A stretch of 7,469 bases of DNA from Bacillota bacterium (GCA_003343805.1 QAKM01000003.1:20379-27847), one strand, 5' to 3'. Positions 1-4,567 are shown, counted from the first letter of the stretch. The notes: generated from the letters alone by a model not told the origin. Program-made: numbers and translations.

Positions 1-600
1 CCTAATCTGGAAAATCTTTCGCCTGCTTTTGAGAGGCTTGGCATCTCGTTCAGCAAGCCTGCCGTGCAGGAGGTTACCCGCGACGTATGCTGGGTGAATG
101 CCAAGATCATGCCCGCTGGCGAGCATGTGGCCCCGCCCGTGGCTGAGGACTATCTGGCCGCGCCCCTGGTGGGTGAAGTTGGCGCCGGACCCGGCTACCT
201 GCCGCAGGAAAGCGTCGAAAGCTGGTTCCTGGTCTATAAGCATGTGCCCGCCATCATGGGCCGCCGCAACCTGATCGCCGTGGAAATTGGGAAGACCTCC
301 ACCTCCATGCTTCCCCTGCTCTCCCCCGGTGACATCGTGCTAGTGGACAGGGACGACATCGACGTCAGCCACGCCGGGCACATCATGCTGGTGCGGGATC
401 CTGAAGGCGCAGGCATGGTCAAGCGCGTCAGCGTTCAGCCCACGCCCGGCGGCAAGGACTTTTCCATCCAGTTCTATTCCGACAACGCCGCCACCAACCC
501 GCCCCTGCTCTACAGCCTGCGCGAAGACTACGGCGGTGAGATCAGCAACGCCATCGTGGGCCGCGTCATCTGGGCTTGGAGCGATGTGCGAGGGAAGTAG
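1..600 (+). CDS. S24-family LexA/CI-like phage repressor, 5' truncated by the window edge
   Basis: This is the C-terminal 199 residues of a self-cleaving transcriptional repressor. The reading frame is open from base 1, so the GTG at 64 is not the real start and the N-terminal helix-turn-helix lies outside the window. Visible in the peptidase S24 domain are the nucleophile Ser in TSTSMLPLLSPGD (TCC at 304-306) and, 39 residues on, the general-base Lys in MVKRVSV (near 421-423). An Ala-Gly pair in VGEVGAGPG lies about 40 residues before the Ser, which fits the autocleavage site of LexA and lambda CI. In this family, RecA filaments on damaged DNA stimulate self-cleavage and release of operators. 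Its role as the lysogeny repressor here is inferred from the phage-type neighbours. It has its own stop at 598-600, and its GC-rich coding style matches the recombination genes at the right end, unlike the AT-rich genes that follow. Confidence 0.9.
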   Translation, partial: PNLENLSPAFERLGISFSKPAVQEVTRDVCWVNAKIMPAGEHVAPPVAEDYLAAPLVGEVGAGPGYLPQESVESWFLVYKHVPAIMGRRNLIAVEIGKTSTSMLPLLSPGDIVLVDRDDIDVSHAGHIMLVRDPEGAGMVKRVSVQPTPGGKDFSIQFYSDNAATNPPLLYSLREDYGGEISNAIVGRVIWAWSDVRGK

Positions 601-794
601 AAACTACCGGACATGCTTCTTCGAATCAGGAAGAAGGTCGTTCTTGATGGTCTCAACGCCATAAAGCAATTCAGATATATACAAGACCAAATGGCCATCC
701 TTTCTTATTTCCATGGGATGATTTTGATTATGACGATAATCTGTATTTTACCATAAGGGTTACGCTTTAAATACTTTCTGGAGAGAATAATTAC

Positions 795-1208
795 ATGACG
801 AACTCTGAGCTGTTTGAATTGGTTATATTCAGAGCCATATCGAAGATTCGCGAAGACTTTCCTCAAAACATCGTCCTCGAATTCGATTACCTTCTCACAG
901 AAAAAGATTGTCCTGATGCCGAAAGGCGGGATGAAATTTGCTACAACTCTGTTCGATGGCTCCAAAAAAATGGATATATTATCATCGAAGGCAACGAAAT
1001 AGGACGCTTGTTTAGTTACATCACACCGATGGAAAAGCTCATTGCCGTTATGGGGATGATTCCCCCTTCATTACAGGAGGAGAATAAAACACTAGCTTCA
1101 TTTTTCAAGGATTGCGCCCAACATGCCACAAAAGAGTCCATTAGTGACGCAATAAAGCTCCTAATTCGCACAGGCGCATCACTTGGTTCAGCAGCAATCA
1201 ATTTCTAA
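795..1208 (+). CDS. Hypothetical 137-aa protein, winged-helix-like N-terminus
   Basis: I cannot name this protein. The ATG at 795 is preceded by GGAGAG about 9 bases upstream, a good ribosome binding site. Residues 1-70 alternate helices and end in a strand-turn-strand (QKNGYIIIEGNEIGRLFSYIT). This resembles a winged helix with its wing and is followed by the 'ITPMEKLIAVMGMIPPSL' segment. The C-terminal third (about residues 95-137) is helical and ends in a Gly/Ala-rich tail (IRTGASLGSAAINF). I have a loose memory of small bacterial proteins with a wing, an 'LTPKGL...PPSL'-like linker and a C-terminal 'ISDAIK' helix, but cannot assign a family. There is no signal peptide or membrane segment. 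The gene is visibly more AT-rich than the repressor and the right-hand genes, so it is probably acquired cargo. The next gene begins 34 bases after its stop. Confidence 0.7.
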   Translation: MTNSELFELVIFRAISKIREDFPQNIVLEFDYLLTEKDCPDAERRDEICYNSVRWLQKNGYIIIEGNEIGRLFSYITPMEKLIAVMGMIPPSLQEENKTLASFFKDCAQHATKESISDAIKLLIRTGASLGSAAINF

Positions 1209-1242
1209 CTATCTTTCTCGCTGAATACATCAGGAGGGCACA

Positions 1243-1765
1243 ATGCAGACCACCGATTATCTGACCGTGCTCAACATTCTGGTAGCCCTTGTGGGTGTAC
1301 TGTTCGTCGTGTTCACTCTGTTCGAGTGGGGGGGCTCTGCGACGCATTCGCAGGGACTTTTCCACCCTTGAGCGTCGTCTCCGCACGGAGAACCATATCG
1401 CAATGAAAGCCGCTCACCGTGTCATATCCAGCTACGCCGTCAAGGATGTCGATGCCCGTATCAGCCTGCTGGAGTCAGCCGCCTCAACGTGCCCAGCGGC
1501 CTTCAACGTCTACAACGCACTGGGCTATTCTTGGCTAGAAAAAGGAGAGCAGGCCCGCGCCTGTGATGCCTTCCGCAAGGCCATCGAGCAGCACCCTGAT
1601 GACAAGGCAGGCTATTGCGACCTTGCCTATGCCTATCTTGCCGGGCATGAGGAAGAACTTGCCGTGAGCTATTTTCGCAAAGCCATCGAGGTAGATGCTT
1701 CCGCCGCTGCTGATCTGCGACAGGACCCACGCCTTACCTCTTTGTTATCCAAGATTTTGGGCTAA
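1243..1765 (+). pseudogene. Membrane-anchored TPR protein, frameshifted at a seven-G run
   Basis: The ATG at 1243 sits behind a strong AGGAGG (1232-1237). Its frame encodes MQTTDYLT and then one hydrophobic segment (about residues 7-29). It meets a stop at 1369-1371, after only 42 codons. The rest of the protein continues in the next frame up to 1765. Treating the G run at 1328-1334 as six instead of seven G joins the two parts into a sensible 173-aa protein. It would have a short periplasmic N-terminus, a transmembrane helix, a basic coiled coil (LRRIRRDFSTLERRLRTEN), and two tetratricopeptide repeats at about residues 86-119 (NALGYSWLEKGEQARACDAF) and 120-153 (CDLAYAYLAGHEEELAVSYF). TPRs are protein-binding scaffolds, so the product would hold a partner at the inner membrane. 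The in-frame start at 1289 is an artefact: its first 14 or so residues are the transmembrane segment read out of frame. The break could be a real mutation, a phase-variable tract, programmed slippage or a base-calling error. Confidence 0.8.
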
Positions 1766-1805
1766 TAGCTGTTGATTATAAACTTCTACGGACGGAGTAA
1801 TAGCT

Positions 1806-2297
1806 ATGGAATTTTATCATATAAATAGATTTCTCTTTGATGTTGGCACTATTATCAGACCTGGAGCTTGGGGACGTCCTATTTTAAGTGGAATGACCTA
1901 TTCTGGGCTTAGACCTAACGTAAACTATTTTATCCTTTTTAGAGAGTATGTATTCGAGCAGATACGACAAGAACTTTATCCTAATAAGCCAAGTCGCCTC
2001 AAAGGTACATTTATCTGTCCGAATTATCTTTCAGCCAAAAACTTTTGGAGCATAGAAAGACAGATGGGAGAAATCATATATAAAGTAGAATTATTGGAAG
2101 ATAAGCCATTCCATGTTGCAGATTTGACTTTTACAAGCCCACCTCAGACACCTGAATCACTTTACTATTCGATTCCCAAAGCGGCCATTTCTTATTGGGG
2201 ATATCCGCAAAAGGAAGACTACACCAATCCATCTGATAACCTTCTTGAAGCGATTACAGAAAGTGCTATTCGTATTTCTGAGATTGTTCAGCCTTAA
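1806..2297 (+). CDS. DUF2441-like protein, possible ADP-ribosyltransferase fold
   Basis: This 163-aa protein starts at an ATG 8 bases after GGAG. Three blocks recall the DUF2441 family: an N-terminal FYHINRFLFDVGTIIRPGAWGR, a central PSRLKGTFICPNYLSAKNFW, and IYKVELLEDKPFHVADLTF. As I remember it, DUF2441 is grouped with the ADP-ribosyltransferase superfamily. If so, the early His (residue 5), the Ser of PSRL and the Glu of KVELL would be the places to look for an H-Y/S-E-type NAD-binding triad. I infer this fold and cannot confirm it. No signal peptide or membrane helix is visible. The gene is markedly AT-rich against both flanks, a sign of recent transfer. Its last 32 bases overlap the 3' end of a leftward small gene, and two hairpins with T-rich tails lie downstream (2517-2580). 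A toxin, a defence role and phage takeover of host proteins are all possible. Confidence 0.65.
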   Translation: MEFYHINRFLFDVGTIIRPGAWGRPILSGMTYSGLRPNVNYFILFREYVFEQIRQELYPNKPSRLKGTFICPNYLSAKNFWSIERQMGEIIYKVELLEDKPFHVADLTFTSPPQTPESLYYSIPKAAISYWGYPQKEDYTNPSDNLLEAITESAIRISEIVQP

Positions 2298-2502
2298 CTT
2301 GGTAACGCACTAGTTTCAATGCCAGCCAACTGCTTATTGTGTTACATGGCTGGTTTGTTCCTAGTCGATGCACTGCCTGCACGGCATCTAAAAATGTATT
2401 CTGTATGTGATTGTCTAGGATAGGCGATAACGCCTTGCGCAAAGTTTCTTTTTCATCTTCCGTAGCGCCATCAATCATTCGGATGAAATCTTTAATATCC
2501 AT
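2266..2502 (-). CDS. Small helical protein of unknown function (78 aa)
   Basis: The leftward ATG (2500-2502) has GGAG about 10 bases upstream (2512-2515). The first 45 residues read like a genuine soluble helical protein, beginning MDIKDFIRMIDGATEDEKET and alternating acidic and hydrophobic positions. The tail (RYQVKAEQSQKYE) is weaker, and the last 32 bases overlap the convergent DUF2441-like gene. The RNA leader would contain an 8-bp hairpin (2517-2535) just before the ribosome binding site. A possible promoter lies at 2578-2605, overlapped by an operator-like site. No family is recognised. It might be an antitoxin-like or regulatory partner, but nothing in the sequence shows that. Confidence 0.5.
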   Translation of the reverse strand: MDIKDFIRMIDGATEDEKETLRKALSPILDNHIQNTFLDAVQAVHRLGTNQPCNTISSWLALKLVRYQVKAEQSQKYE

Positions 2503-2516
2503 CTAGCGTTCTCCGC

Positions 2517-2541
2517 GCCCCTCTTCGAGAGGGGCTTGTTT
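2517..2541 (+). terminator. Hairpin with T-rich tail after the DUF2441-like gene
   Basis: GCCCCTCT and AGAGGGGC pair around a TCG loop (2517-2535), followed by TTGTTT. The T tail is interrupted, so this may be weak alone. It could also shape the leader of the leftward gene that starts at 2502. Confidence 0.55.
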
Positions 2542-2547
2542 ATGCCT

Positions 2548-2580
2548 GCCGCTGGGACATCCCCGAGTGGCAAATTTTTT
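2548..2580 (+). terminator. Rho-independent terminator
   Basis: An imperfect stem runs from GCC at 2548 to GGC at 2571, with GGG pairing CCC around an ACATC loop. After three A bases it is followed by six T (2575-2580). It closes the rightward accessory operon. The T run overlaps the -10 region of the proposed leftward promoter. Confidence 0.65.
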
Positions 2581-2605
2581 ATACGGCTTTTTTTACTCAA
2601 ATGAA
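2578..2605 (-). promoter_or_regulatory. Candidate leftward sigma70-type promoter
   Basis: On the minus strand, TTCATT (2600-2605) and TATAAA (2578-2583) are 16 bases apart. The -10 is good and the -35 is weak. Transcription would run toward the small gene starting at 2502, and the operator-like copy at 2594-2605 covers the -35. Confidence 0.35.
2594..2605 (+). promoter_or_regulatory. Operator-like site, copy 1
   Basis: TACTCAAATGAA. It matches copy 2 (2627-2638) as TACTCAWWTGAA, in the same orientation, with starts 33 bp apart, close to three helical turns. The core TCAWWTGA is an inverted repeat, as expected for a dimeric repressor site. The protein that binds it is unknown; the S24 repressor is one candidate. 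Confidence 0.45.
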
Positions 2606-2615
2606 AATATTCATG

Positions 2616-2644
2616 TTGACTAATTGTACTCATTTGAATAAAAC
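2616..2644 (+). promoter_or_regulatory. Candidate rightward sigma70-type promoter for the structured RNA
   Basis: TTGACT (2616-2621) matches the -35 consensus at five of six positions. A 17-base spacer leads to TAAAAC (2639-2644), a modest -10. Transcription would begin near 2651, just before the first strong stem of the GC-rich region. Operator-like copy 2 lies inside the spacer, so a bound protein would block RNA polymerase. Confidence 0.45.
2627..2638 (+). promoter_or_regulatory. Operator-like site, copy 2
   Basis: TACTCATTTGAA, in the same orientation as copy 1 and placed between the -35 and -10 elements of the rightward promoter. Confidence 0.45.
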
Positions 2645-2650
2645 TAACCT

Positions 2651-3030
2651 CACGCACACCGGGGAAGGCCGGGAACACGGGCCACGGCCCAGAGTACCAT
2701 CAGCCTCCCCCGGTGAACGTTCCCCACAAGTACCGAGCTCGGCAAGCCGCAAGCCTTTGGGAGCGGGAAAGCACGCGACGGCAGGGAAGGGGAAACGAGG
2801 TTGGCCCGGGAGAAGGGGCCCCCGCAAGAATGGCCGTGTGCGACACGGCAGGCCGAAAGGCGGCGGGCGGTGGCGACGAGAGCGCCGCACGGGTGGACGC
2901 CAGTTGCGAGCAGCCCGTGAAACCAAGACGCTTTCTGACTTCACACCGCCCCCGGATGACCGGGGACGGGAATGGAACCGGAAATAGTTCGACAACCACC
3001 CCAATAATGGCTATCTTGAAAGCGAGGTTC
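2651..3030 (+). ncRNA. Candidate large structured non-coding RNA
   Basis: This stretch of about 380 bases is sharply more GC- and purine-rich than its surroundings. Translated, it gives only Arg/Gly/Pro-rich nonsense in several frames. It folds readily by eye: 2657-2664 pairs 2708-2715 (8 bp); 2667-2671 pairs 2685-2689; 2803-2807 pairs 2816-2820; 2833-2839 pairs 2843-2849 around GCG; 2852-2854 pairs 2859-2861 around a GAAA tetraloop; 2872-2875 pairs 2883-2886; 2888-2893 pairs 2914-2919; and 2950-2955 pairs 2960-2965 around ATGA. A-rich joining segments (GGGAAAGC, GGGGAAACGAGG) are typical of large structured RNAs. It lies directly after a candidate promoter and directly before two tiny membrane-protein genes and a terminator. 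I looked for RNase P, tmRNA, 6S, SRP and group I/II intron landmarks and saw none. The ends are approximate, and the function is unknown. Confidence 0.5.
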
Positions 3031-3035
3031 CAGAA

Positions 3036-3191
3036 ATGCAAATCAAGAACAGGCTCAAACGGATTGCCGACATGCTGGAGAAGATAGGCGTCGCCAGTCT
3101 GGCGGTTGGGCTTTTCCAGCAAAATGACAGCGGACTGTATATCGCCATCGCCTGTTTGGTGTTGAGCCTCATTTTTACCGTGGAGGAATGA
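3036..3191 (+). CDS. Tiny membrane protein (51 aa)
   Basis: The ATG at 3036 follows GAGG (3024-3027). The protein starts with a basic amphipathic stretch (MQIKNRLKRIADMLEK). A first hydrophobic patch (IGVASLAVGLF) is joined by a short polar turn (QQNDSG) to a second hydrophobic helix (LYIAIACLVLSLIF), ending TVEE. This suggests a helical hairpin or one membrane span with an amphipathic anchor. It vaguely recalls the small DUF6722-type membrane proteins, but I am not sure. It lies immediately after the structured RNA, and its stop (3189-3191) is one base before the ATG of the next small gene, so the two are almost certainly translated together. It could be holin-like, a toxin, or a stress peptide. 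Confidence 0.7.
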   Translation: MQIKNRLKRIADMLEKIGVASLAVGLFQQNDSGLYIAIACLVLSLIFTVEE

Positions 3192-3192
3192 T

Positions 3193-3285
3193 ATGTCTGT
3201 TTGGACCTTGCTTGTCATCATCGTGGCTGGTCTTGCGGCTGCCGGATTCTTCCTCCTGAGCAGGAAGACATCCAAGCAGAACTGA
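3193..3285 (+). CDS. Tiny single-pass membrane protein (30 aa)
   Basis: The ATG at 3193 has GGAGG at 3182-3186, inside the last codons of the preceding gene, a typical coupled arrangement. The product is one transmembrane helix (about residues 3-22, VWTLLVIIVAGLAAAGFFLL) with a basic tail (SRKTSKQN), so it should insert with the C-terminus in the cytoplasm. A strong terminator begins 29 bases after the stop. The size and topology resemble type I toxins and small regulatory membrane peptides; which of these applies is not visible. Confidence 0.65.
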   Translation: MSVWTLLVIIVAGLAAAGFFLLSRKTSKQN

Positions 3286-3314
3286 TCCCCATCAGCAACT
3301 CATCAAAATTTTTA

Positions 3315-3345
3315 GGCCCCCCAGAAACGAGGGGCCTTTTCTTTT
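3315..3345 (+). terminator. Strong Rho-independent terminator closing the RNA/micropeptide unit
   Basis: GGCCCC (3315-3320) pairs GGGGCC (3331-3336) around a 10-base loop, followed by TTTTCTTTT. Confidence 0.85.
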
Positions 3346-3359
3346 GCCGCTCAACCAGC

Positions 3360-3382
3360 AAAAAGCCCCGCCGGAGCGGGGC
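3360..3382 (-). terminator. Rho-independent terminator for the leftward gene at 3414-3665
   Basis: GCCCCGC and GCGGGGC (3365-3382) pair around a four-base loop. On the minus strand the stem is followed by five T (3360-3364). It lies about 30 bases past the stop of the leftward gene, which supports that strand as the coding one. Confidence 0.8.
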
Positions 3383-3413
3383 AGGGAGCGATAGGAAATG
3401 AAGAACGAAACAT

Positions 3414-3665
3414 TTAGACGTTTTTGGGACGCCTATTTTGACTGGAAGCTTGACGGGACTGAAGGCTTTCAAGGTATGAATCAGCAAGTGCCTCCCTCCC
3501 CCAAAGAAGACACTCCTCAAGTTCGTCCCTGGACAGGGCTCGGCCAAATGAATTTTGTTTCAACTGGGCAAAAAGAAGCCCACAAATAGTTGAGTACCCT
3601 GCCATCTGCATTGCATAAAGATGGTCAATTTTTTCGTCAATAAGCTCAATCGTCTCATTTTTCAT
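3414..3665 (-). CDS. Small helical protein of unknown function (83 aa), related to the 3899-4102 gene
   Basis: I start this gene at the internal ATG (3663-3665) because AGGAGAG (3671-3677) lies 5 bases upstream; a longer frame from 3722 lacks such a site. The protein is acidic and helical at the start (MKNETIELIDEKIDHLYAMQ), has a central hydrophobic stretch (GYSTICGLLFAQL), and then a motif RALSRDELEECLLWGREAL at residues 42-60. The motif R-x-L-S/T-x-D-E-x7-G, ending in a similar helix, recurs in the leftward gene at 3899-4102, so they look like distant relatives. The basic tail (RQASSQNRRPKNV) is probably unstructured. The Shine-Dalgarno can be covered by a leader stem (see the 3673-3713 entry). 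A terminator lies downstream on this strand. The family is unknown. Confidence 0.7.
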   Translation of the reverse strand: MKNETIELIDEKIDHLYAMQMAGYSTICGLLFAQLKQNSFGRALSRDELEECLLWGREALADSYLESLQSRQASSQNRRPKNV

Positions 3666-3672
3666 AAAATCT

Positions 3673-3713
3673 CTCCTGATGAAAGGTTGTTGGATGCCTT
3701 TTTCTATCAGGAG
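3673..3713 (-). promoter_or_regulatory. Leader hairpin that can sequester the Shine-Dalgarno of the 83-aa gene
   Basis: On the minus strand, CTCCTGAT (3706-3713) pairs ATCAGGAG (3673-3680), and inside it AAAGG (3697-3701) pairs CCTTT (3682-3686). This gives about 13 bp in two helices around a 10-base loop. The right arm includes AGGAG of the ribosome binding site, so translation would be low unless the stem opens. No ligand or antisense partner is apparent. Confidence 0.5.
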
Positions 3714-3752
3714 GCCCGGCACTGGGGCAACCTGAGGCCGGGCTTTTCTTTC
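3714..3752 (+). terminator. Rho-independent terminator
   Basis: GCCCGGC (3714-3720) pairs GCCGGGC (3737-3743), followed by TTTTCTTT. No rightward gene ends nearby, so it may end read-through from the left or a short RNA. Confidence 0.7.
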
Positions 3753-3854
3753 CTCCCCCCTGACCGGCAGCGACAGTTACCCTACCCTGTCGTCGCCGGG
3801 ACTGGGGCCGCGACGTGTCTGTGCTGCACCAGGCTGTTTTTACGTCGTCGTGGC

Positions 3855-3885
3855 CGGGCCGTGGCCATCGGGGCCACGGCCTTTT
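3855..3885 (+). terminator. Strong terminator, copy 1 of a duplicated 30-bp sequence
   Basis: GGCCGTGGCC (3857-3866) pairs GGCCACGGCC (3872-3881) perfectly over 10 bp, followed by TTTT. Bases 3855-3884 are identical to 4762-4791. The segment between the previous terminator and this one (3753-3854) holds no gene but contains further complementary arms: CGACAG with CTGTCG (about 3768-3799), and GGCCGCGACG with CGTCGTGGCC further on. Confidence 0.8.
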
Positions 3886-3898
3886 GACCCCACTCAGG

Positions 3899-4102
3899 CT
3901 ACTGCTTCACAGGTCCCCGCTTTCCACTCTCGCGGCTAGCAACAGCAAGTGAGACCCGCAATTCATGCACACCACGGTGCCAGGCATCTGTGTACTCATC
4001 CTGCGTCAGCGGACGGTTCTTTTGCCCCTGCTCAACTACGACACTAAGGTAGGCGGCAAGGATCTCCAAAGCAGCACAAAGATGGGTGTGGGAGTAGGAC
4101 AT
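3899..4102 (-). CDS. Small helical protein of unknown function (67 aa)
   Basis: The leftward ATG (4100-4102) follows TTGGAGG with 5-6 bases of spacing, a strong ribosome binding site. The protein opens with MSYSHTHLCAALEILAAYL, a mostly hydrophobic helix. It then carries RPLTQDEYTDAWHRGVHELR (residues 30-49) and a basic tail (RESGKRGPVKQ). The middle motif aligns with that of the 83-aa leftward gene, with identical D-to-G spacing. I recognise no family. The basic tail suggests nucleic-acid or membrane-surface contact, but this is inference. It is transcribed against the tRNA genes that follow on the plus strand. Confidence 0.65.
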   Translation of the reverse strand: MSYSHTHLCAALEILAAYLSVVVEQGQKNRPLTQDEYTDAWHRGVHELRVSLAVASRESGKRGPVKQ

Positions 4103-4180
4103 TCGGCCTCCAACGGTAAGGGGTTGTTTGATCCCCAGCTATGGAAGCAAATCCTCTGACACAGACTTTTAGTCAAATTT

Positions 4181-4243
4181 CCGGCAGGTCACTTTCCTTG
4201 CTGTGCTTCCCCTGCCGGGGCCGTCAGCATGGGGCTGACGGCC
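4181..4243 (+). other. Paired hairpins upstream of the tRNA cluster
   Basis: CCGGCAGG (4181-4188) pairs CCTGCCGG (4211-4218). It is followed directly by GGCCGTCAGC (4219-4228), which pairs GCTGACGGCC (4234-4243). There is no T run, so these look like RNA-processing or leader structures 5' of tRNA-Pro and not terminators. The wider gap 4103-4247 shows no gene. Confidence 0.5.
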
Positions 4244-4247
4244 ATAT

Positions 4248-4322
4248 CGGAGCGTAGCGCAGAGGCAGCGCACCTGCTTTGGGAGCAGGGGGGCGCGGGT
4301 TCGATCCCCGCCGCTCCGACCA
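4248..4322 (+). tRNA. tRNA-Pro (anticodon UGG)
   Basis: A complete 75-base cloverleaf with acceptor CGGAGCG/CGCTCCG, D stem GCGC/GCGC, and anticodon stem CCTGC/GCAGG around TTTGGGA (anticodon TGG). It has a five-base variable loop, T stem GCGGG/CCCGC around TTCGATC, discriminator A and an encoded CCA. The C1-G72 pair and A73 agree with bacterial tRNA-Pro. It reads CCA and, by wobble, other CCN codons. Confidence 0.95.
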
Positions 4323-4330
4323 TGATTTTC

Positions 4331-4394
4331 CCACCGGGTCATTCTGTACTTTCCCCGGTGGCATCCCAGGCGGTCATCAGACCAGACCGCCTGG
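4331..4394 (+). other. Two spacer hairpins between tRNA-Pro and tRNA-Ala
   Basis: CCACCGGG (4331-4338) pairs CCCGGTGG (4354-4361), and CCAGGCGGTC (4366-4375) pairs GACCGCCTGG (4385-4394). Neither has a T run. They probably help processing of a common tRNA precursor. Confidence 0.5.
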
Positions 4395-4398
4395 ATCT

Positions 4399-4473
4399 GG
4401 GGCCATAGCTCAGCAGGGAGAGCGCCGTCCTTGCACGGCGGTGAGGCGGGTTCAATCCCCGCTGGCTCCACCA
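4399..4473 (+). tRNA. tRNA-Ala (anticodon UGC)
   Basis: A complete 75-base cloverleaf. Acceptor GGGGCCA pairs TGGCTCC and includes the G3-U70 wobble pair that identifies tRNA-Ala to alanyl-tRNA synthetase. Anticodon stem CCGTC/GGCGG encloses CTTGCAC (anticodon TGC). The T stem is GCGGG/CCCGC around TTCAATC, with discriminator A and an encoded CCA. It ends 4 bases before tRNA-Ser. Confidence 0.95.
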
Positions 4474-4477
4474 AAAC

Positions 4478-4567
4478 GGAGGGATGGCAGAGCGGCTGAT
4501 TGCGGCGGTCTTGAAAACTGCTGAAGGTTCACGCCTTCCGGGGGTTCAAATCCCCCTCCCTCCGCCA
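4478..4567 (+). tRNA. tRNA-Ser (anticodon UGA)
   Basis: A 90-base class II tRNA with acceptor GGAGGGA/TCCCTCC, anticodon stem GCGGT/ACTGC around CTTGAAA (anticodon TGA), and a long variable arm (GAAGG with CCTTC). The T stem is GGGGG/CCCCC around TTCAAAT, with discriminator G and an encoded CCA. The long variable arm and G73 are serine identity elements. It reads UCA and related UCN codons. Confidence 0.95.

Noticed and set aside
64..66. GTG start giving a 178-aa repressor fragment
   Set aside because: The frame is open and sensible upstream to base 1 (LERL-like helix end), so the GTG is internal.
604..714. 36-codon leftward ORF (MEIRKDGHLVLYISELLYG...) in the gap after the repressor
   Set aside because: The sequence looks protein-like, but there is no ribosome binding site before the ATG at 714. 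The gap 601-794 otherwise shows only AT-rich leader sequence with no clear promoter. It deserves a homology search, nothing more.
2475..2678. 67-aa leftward ORF across the promoter region
   Set aside because: It runs through two terminator hairpins and the operator-like sites, and has no convincing start signal.
2803..2820. Resemblance of the CCGGGAGAAGGGG stretch to a piece of 23S rRNA
   Set aside because: The similarity is short, and the neighbouring rRNA landmarks are absent.
2601..3275. Long overlapping Arg/Gly/Pro-rich ORFs on both strands
   Set aside because: Composition is an effect of GC-rich structured DNA. Several frames are open at once, none has a good start, and none resembles a natural protein.
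3398..3589. 63-aa rightward ORF (MKNETFRRFWDAYF...) antisense to the 83-aa leftward gene
   Set aside because: The leftward gene has the better ribosome binding site, a more natural sequence and a properly placed terminator. Both are unlikely to be real.
3621..3887. 88-aa rightward ORF
   Set aside because: It passes through two terminators, and its C-terminal part is Arg/Gly/Ala-rich noise.
4169..4474. Leftward ORF over the tRNAs (contains AGIEPASPPCKDGALPAELW)
   Set aside because: This is the well-known spurious peptide produced by reading tRNA genes antisense.
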